In this document: piece after piece, positions 56,301 through 64,000 of the stretch
Layout: each line of letters begins with the position of its first letter
How positions within the stretch are numbered: the first letter of the stretch is position 1
Assembly: GCA_028386065.3 (NCBI GenBank)
Contig: JAKUCV010002372.1
Span: forward strand, 62,001 to 126,000
Direction: 5' to 3'
Source: Turnera subulata
Lineage: Eukaryota > Streptophyta > Magnoliopsida > Malpighiales > Passifloraceae
DNA length: 64,000 bases
The notes under the pieces: generated by a model
What the model was told of the DNA's origin: nothing
The model's database searches: none
The model's input: only the letters and a program-made list of their open reading frames with translations
Program-made: the position numbers and the translations under genes

Positions 56301-56677
56301 GGTTAGGGTGGTCGGCCTTGGCCAAAACGACATCGTTTTGGTTCAAGGCGCGGTCAACTCTTCCCATGGTCAACGCGCGCATAGGGTTTTAGGTTTTATT
56401 ATTTTTTTTCTTTCTTTTAATCCAAAACGACGTAGTTTCGGCTAAAACTACAACAAACTCTATATTTCGCCCCGGAACTCCAATTGTTCCTAAACAAACC
56501 GAATAAGGATAAATTTCCAAAGTAATATTAATATTTTCAAAGAGAATAAGTTAATAATAATAATAATTTCTTGACCAACAACACCCGGAAATTCCGCAAA
56601 GGGTAAAAATGGAAAAGAAATTTCAAAAATTTTGAAAATTTTATAAAAAATAAATACCGAAAATTCGGGGCGTTACA
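53376..56677 (-). mobile_element. LTR copy A (about 45 bp short at its 3' end)
   Basis: Ends GGGGCGTTACA at 56677. The left end begins within TTTAAATATGAAATGAC, so about 45 bp present in copies B and C is missing at the SINE junction. It carries an 18-bp block (around 53540-53558, cccgaggaggaaagcacc) absent from both other copies. The ORFs in it (for example 55100-55636) are repeated in copy B and are not genes. Confidence 0.88.
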
Positions 56678-58110
56678 GTTCTACCCCACTTAACAAAATT
56701 TCGTCCTCGAAATTTGCAGAATTAGTCAAGCAGCCAAGTGCTTAACAGACACAAACAAGTGTCACCCGGTATCAAAATACCGTTGGCCGAACTACCAAGT
56801 AGAACCATCATGACCATCAAACACATTTCCAAGCAAGTACTCCGACCTACCAAGTCGATCATCGACTTTAGTCAAACATGATCAGTAGCACATAAGATCA
56901 AAACACTAACCAAAAAGTCTCATCCAATCATCATCAACATTATTAATACTAAAATCCATAAACCATTTCATTTATCATCACTCAACCAAATATATCCAGT
57001 CTTTTAAGCCATTGATCATACCTCAGATAATAAAACCCAAAATTGTCACCTACGCAACAAGGACATCACTCCAGATCAGTACCAAAATATCATAACTATA
57101 ATTTCCAGAATTTGGATTCCTCAAGACCCAAACATCCTTTCATAACTCATACCTATGAATATATCCCTCAAACCATAATTACCACGATCATCACCATGCT
57201 TTCGATAAAGAACCTAAATATTACAAGTTCATTCCAACACTTACCCCATCATACTCCAGATATTTAACTCACATCGCCCAAAACACTAACATAAACATAA
57301 AGGTTTCTTTGACAAAGAACTTAAAACATCACTGTATCTCTCACCAGAAGGTTAGCTATCTAGCAATTAAATCACAATTCCCGAAGATCACCTCAAAATT
57401 AAACCTCAATATAAACATACTTTCGGCATTCGCATTCCGCACATGAACTATAAACTCAACAAGGATTCATGATCAAAGCCTTTCCATCACAATCACCATT
57501 AATATCTCAAATTCCAACAAAGATAAGTGCCTCAATTATCATTAAAAGAAAATTCTCCCAAATATACCATTAGATCAACATCAAATTAATTCAAGAAGTT
57601 ACCAGCTCGAACTCCGAACAAGATTAAATCCGTAGTATAACTCACAAGTAAATTCAAATCCTCAAGTTTAGCAAAATCAGACCACAAATAACATGATCAC
57701 CAAAATTACAAGAGTCATATGCACAAGTATCACTTCAAATCATCTCTTGACAGATGTATCATCCAAAAGCAAATCTGATGGTTCTTACTTGTATTGGCCA
57801 ATTCCACACAGACAAAGGACACAAGCAAAGAGTCAAGAGTCTACACCGACTCTGACAAAATAGTGGATATTCCACAAAATTAACTTTGCTACAGCCAAAG
57901 CTGTAAGGATAAACATGTCGTTCAACAACAATACCGGGTCACTCCGACCCCCAGTAGGTGCGTGTCCTCCACCGGATCCATAGTACGACTCACTATATAA
58001 ATGCATAAGTCAATGTAACATACGGCTAAAAACGGAGCAGACATATGCACAAAAGATCACAAAACATTTCAAAACATTCCCAAGGATCTAAAGCCTGCTC
58101 CGCTACCAAC
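56678..58110 (-). mobile_element. Internal region 1 (no coding capacity)
   Basis: 1433 bp. The minus-strand PBS is at 58110-58093. A possible gag start remnant, ATGGATCCGGTGGAGG, lies near 57980 with only a few codons before a stop. The left end carries AAATTTCGAGGACGAAATTTT and AAGTGGGGTAGAAC, the normal Tekay 3' sequence before the 3' LTR. The AT-rich middle matches no retroelement domain I know. Confidence 0.85.
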
Positions 58111-61100
58111 TGAAACGCCCTTGTCCCAATTTATCAATATAAAATAGAATTTAAATATAAAATGACTAAATTGCCTTTATCATTCCCGCGACACGAACAT
58201 CCTCAACAACATGATCAACATTTATTCAAATAATAAATAATACAATGGAATCAAGTACACAGCGGAAGACAAAAATACATAGCAACATGCATTCAATGAA
58301 CCCTATGGATCCGACCCACCTGCCGATATGCACCACTGCTCAAGGAACAGTTAACCTGTGACAAGACTGTGAGGGGGTGAGACCAACCACTGTCTCACAG
58401 CAAACAAATAAACCAAAGTATACAAATACAAATCAACCACAAATACCGGCATCAGGCAGTAGCAATCATAGTGCGCAAACAAGTCACAATGCATATCACA
58501 AGTCATCAATAGACTTCAAACCATCACTTGTCTTTTATCATCTTATTCTTGTTGTATTTTATTATTATAAAGATTTAAAGTTTTATTAGGGCCCTCTACT
58601 GTGTGCATCGAGCTCAGTCCTGTCTGATCAGACAACCAGGGCATAAGCCCAAATACAATTAGGGCCCAAGCCCAAATATCATCATAGAGAGAGAGAGACA
58701 GACAGAGAGAAAGAGGGAGGTAGAAAGGAGGAGATAGAAAGAGGGAGGTAGAACCGGTCATCACAGATCCATATGCTAAACCGCATATACCATGCTATCC
58801 CACATGAAATCCCGAGGGGTATCACTTCCCACTCGAGCCAACCGGTTAACAGCCCCATAGTAGAATTATTATAATTCGTTATTCTCAATTATGCATAAAG
58901 AGTTTTGCCATACGTTATTGTCAAACAGGTTGTGTGGATTTAATATCTTATTCTCAAATCCGGGCTTCCAGCCCTCAAGTCACCACACGAACCACAAAGT
59001 CATATCATATGTTATATCTCATAACCAACAAACTCATGCTCAACTGGCATATCATATCAAATAGGCATGTAATACACATAATCAGACATACTACATCAAG
59101 GTGTCATCATTAAGATGTAAACGCAAACAAGAACATCAGCACAACAGGCACATAAGCATATAGCATTCAATACCAACCAAGTATTACCACTTCTTGTTCC
59201 AAGTTTATTAACCGAGCATTGTAGGGTGTAATGCGTACAAAGATTTATAAGTCCTCACCTGGGCCATATTAACTATCTCGGAAGCCGAAGCCTCGTTCCG
59301 CCTTAACATTCCTATGTTCATAATATCCTACGAACACACAAGTCATATAAGACACTTATTCATGACAAATACTAAATGCATGCTAAAGATGAAATCTTGA
59401 GCCTTCTAGCCCGTTCGCGTTCATTAACCGGGAATCCACTAATAAGTTGGGGTTTAAGCCCAAATATAATCCTCAAGCTCCATAATTTCATGTTTAACTT
59501 AAATCCATATTATAATTCATTGGCCTACAGCCCATCTTAGTTTAATTACCAATTATTGGGCCTAAGCCCATTCCATATCCATAAATTTTCGGGCCTAAAG
59601 CCCATATATACATAACATGACATTAATTGGGCCTGGGCCAAATCCGTTCTCAATAATCGTGTTAGATCAACTCCCGAGCCCAATCTTTCCGGCCTAACGC
59701 TACCATGCGCGTCGGATGAATTCCGGTCTAGCGCACTCACCACTTGACACACTCGGTTTACACTAAGTATTTTTTTTTCATTTTAATACATCAATGCATT
59801 TACAGATGAGTACAATACCAAATTATGACATCACCAGGAATTTACCAATTAACACCGACTCGCCGGAATATTGCCTCCGCCTGCAGGAACACTACTTCGC
59901 CGCCGAAACAGTAAACCGTTTGCCCGATTCCTGCCAAGCTTCGCTGGAATTTCACAACAAATCCCAGAAACATTTCCCTAACAACTGTCAAACACCAAAA
60001 TCAGCCACACGACATCCAGCTCCACTAATCCATGTCTACAAAACAACATAAGCCAAGAAAAAGACCAACTAAAACACCGAAACACCCACCGGAAGAAGCA
60101 AATTAACACTATTAGCACCTCGGGTCACGGATCCGTCACCAGAACCCCGAACCCAGTACCCCTATATGCCGTATCCACTGCCCCGAGCACAACAACTGCT
60201 GCCCGACCAAGTCCGACCAATAACTTGCGAAACCACCACCTCCTCGACCACCATCAACCACCGTCGGCAACACAGCAACAAGGCCACCAAAACCCACATT
60301 CCGACCCAAGCCTCGCCAAACACACTCAATCCGCCGCCAACAGCCACCATCCAAACCCGGACCCAACAAACAGCATCAACAACCCCACACACAAAGAGTC
60401 AAATTAGCACAGGGATCAGGTATAGAAACGAAGAGGGATAAAGAGAGGAGGAAGGCATCAACGGCTTACCCGACGAAGCTAGAGGCGGCAGCATGAAGCA
60501 CAGCCTGCCTCACCGACCCAGCAATGGTGGCGGCGAGTCGAGTCCACGACTATGACAACGGCGACCTCGCACCAGACCCCGCTTTGACACAGCCACGTCA
60601 ACACGCGGCTTACCCATCAATCATGACGAAGGCGGCGGCTTACCAGTGCTCGGAGGCGGCACCATGATGTTCCTCGGGTTCTGCACGCGCGAACACTCCA
60701 GACTGCAGCGGCAACGACAATCCTCGAGTTCTCCACTGAGTTCCCCGCCGTCCGCCCTTGCCTTACACCCCGAGCCCTCCCATCGACCGCGACTCCCATC
60801 AACGGAAGAAGATGACCACGGTGATGGCGGCCATCGGCATGAAGAGAGAAACAGGAGGAACAAAGGAAATCGGGTGCAACTATGGGGAAGGAAAAGAAAA
60901 GAAAAAGAAGAGAAAGAGACATAAAGGGAAGAAGAGAATCGGGTTGAATACCCGTTGATGCACGATTCGTGGGAGAGAAAATCGGGTTAAGGGAGAGAGA
61001 AACAGTAGCAGCGGCGAAAAAAAAAGAGAAGGAGAGAGAGAAAAGAAATGAAAAGAAAGAAAAGAAGAAGGGTTAGGGTTGTCGGCCTTGACCAAAACGA

Positions 61101-61446
61101 CATCGTTTTGTTTCAAGGCGCGGTTAACTCTTCCCATGGTCAACACGCGCATAGGGTTTTAGGTTTTATTATTTTTTTTCTTTCTTTTAATCCAAAATGA
61201 CGTAGTTTCGGTAAAACTACAACAAACTCTATATTTCGCCCCGGAACTCCAATTGTTCCTAAACAAACCGAATAAGGATAAATTTCCAAAGTAATATTAA
61301 TATTTTCAAAGAGAATAAGTTAATGATAATAATAATTTCTTGACCAACAATACCCGGAAATTCCGCAAAGGGTAAAAATGGAAAAGAAATTCCAAAAATT
61401 TTGAAAATTTTATAAAAAATAAATACCGAAAATTCGGGGCGTTACA
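58111..61446 (-). mobile_element. LTR copy B (complete)
   Basis: 3336 bp, TGAAACGCCCTTGTCCC (58111) to GGGCGTTACA (61446) on the plus strand. It contains the GGGC...GCCC cluster (59440-59640), the GA-rich leader (60880-61080) and an AAACGACATCGTTTT palindrome derivative near 61096. Internal ORFs are repeated noise. Confidence 0.92.
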
Positions 61447-62879
61447 GTTCTACCCCACTTAACAAAATTTCGTCCTCGAAATTTGCAGAATTAGTCAAGC
61501 AGCCAAGTGCTTAACTGACACAAACAAGTGTCACCCAGTATCAAAATACCGTTGGCCGAACTACCAAGTAGAACCATCATGACCATCAAACACATTTCTA
61601 AGCAAGTACTCCGACCTACCAAGTCGATCATCGACTTTAGTGAAACATGATCAGTAGCACATAAGATCAAAACACTAACCAAAAAGTCTCATCCAATCAT
61701 CATCAACATTATTAATACTAAAATCCATAAACCATTTCATTTATCATCACTCAACCAAATATATCCAGTCTTTTAAGCCATTGATCATACCTCAGATAAT
61801 AAAACCCAAAATTGTCACCTACGCAACAAGGACATCACTCCAGATCAGTACCAAAATATCATAACTATAATTTCCAGAATTTGGATTCCTCAAGACCCAA
61901 ACATCCTTTCATAACTCATACCTATGAATATATCCCTCAAACCATAATTACCACGATCATCACCATGCTTTCGATAAAGAACCTAAATATTACAAGTTCA
62001 TTCCAACACTTACCCCATCATACTCCAGATATTTAACTCACTTCGCCCAAAACACTAACATAAACATAAAGGTTTCTTTGACAAAGAACTTAAAACATCA
62101 CTGTATCTCTCACCAGAAGGTTAGCTATCTAGCAATTAAATCACAATTCCCGAAGATCACCTCAAAATTAAACCTCAATATAAACATACTTTCGGCATTC
62201 GCATTCCGCACATGAACTATAACCTCAACAAGGATTCATGATCAAAACCTTTCCATCACAATCACCATTAATATCTCAAATTCCAACAAAGATAAGTGCC
62301 TCAATTATCATTAAAAGAAAATTCTCCCAAATATACCATTAGATCAACATCAAATTAATTCAAGAAGTTACCAGCTCGAACTCCGAACAAGATTAAATCC
62401 GTAGTATAACTCACAAGTAAATTCAAATCCTCAAGTTTAGCAAAATCAGACCACAAATAACATGATCACCAAAATTACAAGAGTCATATGCACAAGTATC
62501 ACTTCAAATCATCTCTTGACATATGTATCATCCAAAAGCAAAACTGATGGTTCTTACTTGTATTGGCCAGTTCCACACAGACAAAGGACACAAGCAAAGA
62601 GTCAAGAGTCTACACCGACTCTGACAAAATAGTGGATATTCCACAAAATTAACTTTGCTACAGCCAAAGCTATAAGGATAAACATGTCGTTCAACAACAA
62701 TACCGGGTCACTCCGACCCCCAGTAGGTGCGTGTCCTCCACCGGATCCATAGTACGACTCACTATATAAATGCATAAGTCAATGTAACATACGACTAAAA
62801 ACGGAGCAGACATATGCACAAAAGATCACAAAACATTTCAAAACATTCCCAAGGATCTAAAGCCTGCTCCGCTACCAAC
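61447..62879 (-). mobile_element. Internal region 2 (no coding capacity)
   Basis: Exactly 1433 bp, like internal region 1, with the same PBS (62879-62862) and polypurine tract (61447-61461). Single-base differences from region 1 are scattered (for example cacttcgcc versus cacatcgcc) and no indel was noticed. Confidence 0.88.
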
Positions 62880-64000
62880 TGAAACGCCCTTGTCCCAATT
62901 TATCAATATAAAATAGAATTTAAATATAAAATGACTAAATTGCCTTTATCATTCCCGCGACACGAACATCCTCAACAACATGATCAACATTTATTCAAAT
63001 AATAAATAATACAATGGAATCAAGTACACAGCGGAAGACAAAAATACATAGCAACATGCATTCAATGAACCCTATGGATCCGACCCACCTGCCGATATGC
63101 ACCATTGCTCAAGGAACAGTTAACCTGTGACAAGACTGTGAGGGAGTGAGACCAACCACTGTCTCACAGCAAACAAATAAACCAAAGTATACAAATACAA
63201 ATCAACCACAAATACCGGCATCAGGCAGTAGCAATCATAGTGCGCAAACAAGTCACAATGCATATCACAAGTCATCAATAGACTTCAAACCATCACTTGT
63301 CTTTTATCATCTTATTATTGTTGTATTTTATTATTGTTAAGATTTAAAGTTTTAATAGGGCCCTCTACTGTGTGCATCGAGCTCAGTCCTGTCTGATCAG
63401 ACAACCAGGGCATAAGCCCAAATACAATTAGGGCCCAAGCCCAAATATCATCATAGAGAGAGAGAGACAGACAAAGAGAAAAAGGGAGGTAGAAAGGAGG
63501 AGATAGAAAGAGGGAGGTAGAACCGGTCATCACAGATCCATATGCTAAACCGCATATAGCATGCTATCCCACATGAAATCCCGAGGGGTATCACTTCCCA
63601 CTCGAACCAACCGGTTAACAGCCCCGTAGTAGAATTATTATAATTCGTTATTTTCAATTATGCATAAAGAGTTTTGCCATACGTTATTGTCAAACAGGTT
63701 GTGTGGATTTAATATCTTATTCTCAAATCCGGGCTTCCAGCCCTCAAGTCACCACACGAACCACAAAGTCATATCATATGTTATATCTCATAACCAACAA
63801 ACTCATGCTCAACTGGCATATCATATCAAACAGGCACGTAATACACATAATCAGACATACTGCATCAAGGTATCATCATTAAGATCTAAACGCAAACCGG
63901 AACATCAGCACAACAGGCATATAAGCGTATAGCATTCAATACCAACCAAGTATTACCACTTCTTGTTCCAAGCTTATTAACCTAGCATTGTAGGCAGTAA
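62880..64000 (-). mobile_element. LTR copy C, truncated by window end
   Basis: Starts TGAAACGCCCTTGTCCC at 62880 and follows copy B to the window end (1121 bp), sharing the 18-bp deletion that distinguishes B from A. The array may continue beyond the window. Confidence 0.9.

Larger units (their letters stand above)
53376..64000 (-). mobile_element. Tandem array LTR-internal-LTR-internal-LTR of non-autonomous Tekay derivative
   Basis: Three LTR copies and two identical-length internal regions repeat with a period of about 4.76-4.77 kb; the window ends inside the third LTR. LTR termini (TGTAACGCCCCGAATTTTCG on minus; GGACAAGGGCGTTTCA end), the TTGGTAGCGGAGCAGG PBS and the AAGTGGGGTAGAAC tract are Tekay-like. 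There is no gag or pol. By eye the two internal regions differ at about a dozen positions in 1433. Such a structure can arise by unequal recombination between LTRs. Confidence 0.88.

Overview
The window is a gene-poor stretch of plant nuclear DNA, most likely from a eudicot. Nearly all of it can be read as LTR retrotransposons inserted in or beside one another. I found no host protein gene, rRNA or tRNA gene, or CRISPR array. The plant assignment rests on Tekay, Athila, Reina, Tat/Ogre-like and Sirevirus-like retroelements, a tRNA-derived SINE fragment and plant-type TATA promoters. The species cannot be named from the sequence.

Layout, left to right. 1-2082: minus-strand Tekay-type LTR, truncated by the window edge. 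2083-4261: 5' end of a minus-strand Tat/Ogre-like element (PBS plus 1.8-kb LTR). 4262-5740: minus-strand fragments of small TE-associated ORFs. About 5940-9657: 3' end of a plus-strand Sirevirus-like element, with a palindrome-rich internal promoter, a decayed accessory ORF, repeated polypurine tracts and a 1.4-kb LTR whose U3 carries the same palindromes. 9687-26471: minus-strand Athila-type element with GGCAT target duplications; its 5' LTR is interrupted by a solo Tekay LTR (21953-25225). 26929-41044: plus-strand Tekay chromovirus with 3.1-3.2-kb LTRs; a solo LTR of an unassigned family ('family X') sits in its protease region, and that LTR contains a second family X LTR. 41045-44482: 3' part of a Tat-like element with a 22/44-bp minisatellite. 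44608-51579: minus-strand Reina-type chromovirus with 227-bp LTRs and TATTA target duplications, interrupted by another family X solo LTR. 52060-53216: truncated reverse family X LTR, then a SINE fragment. 53376-64000: tandem LTR-internal-LTR-internal-LTR array of a coding-free Tekay derivative, period about 4.77 kb.

All coding regions are retroelement gag, protease, reverse transcriptase, RNase H, integrase or accessory ORFs. Almost all carry stops or frameshifts. Many stops fit C-to-T change (CGA to TGA, CAG to TAG), as expected for methylated, silenced repeats.

The most interesting signals are regulatory. Several unrelated LTR families each carry their own inverted-repeat vocabulary, often just upstream of a TATA box. 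The clearest case is ACATCGATGT combined with CCGTTGG in the Sirevirus-like element, present both in the LTR and in front of the internal accessory gene. Second is an ACAGGCT(C/G)AGCCTGT motif scattered over the whole Athila-type element, coding regions included. A similar accessory protein module also appears in three separate element fragments.
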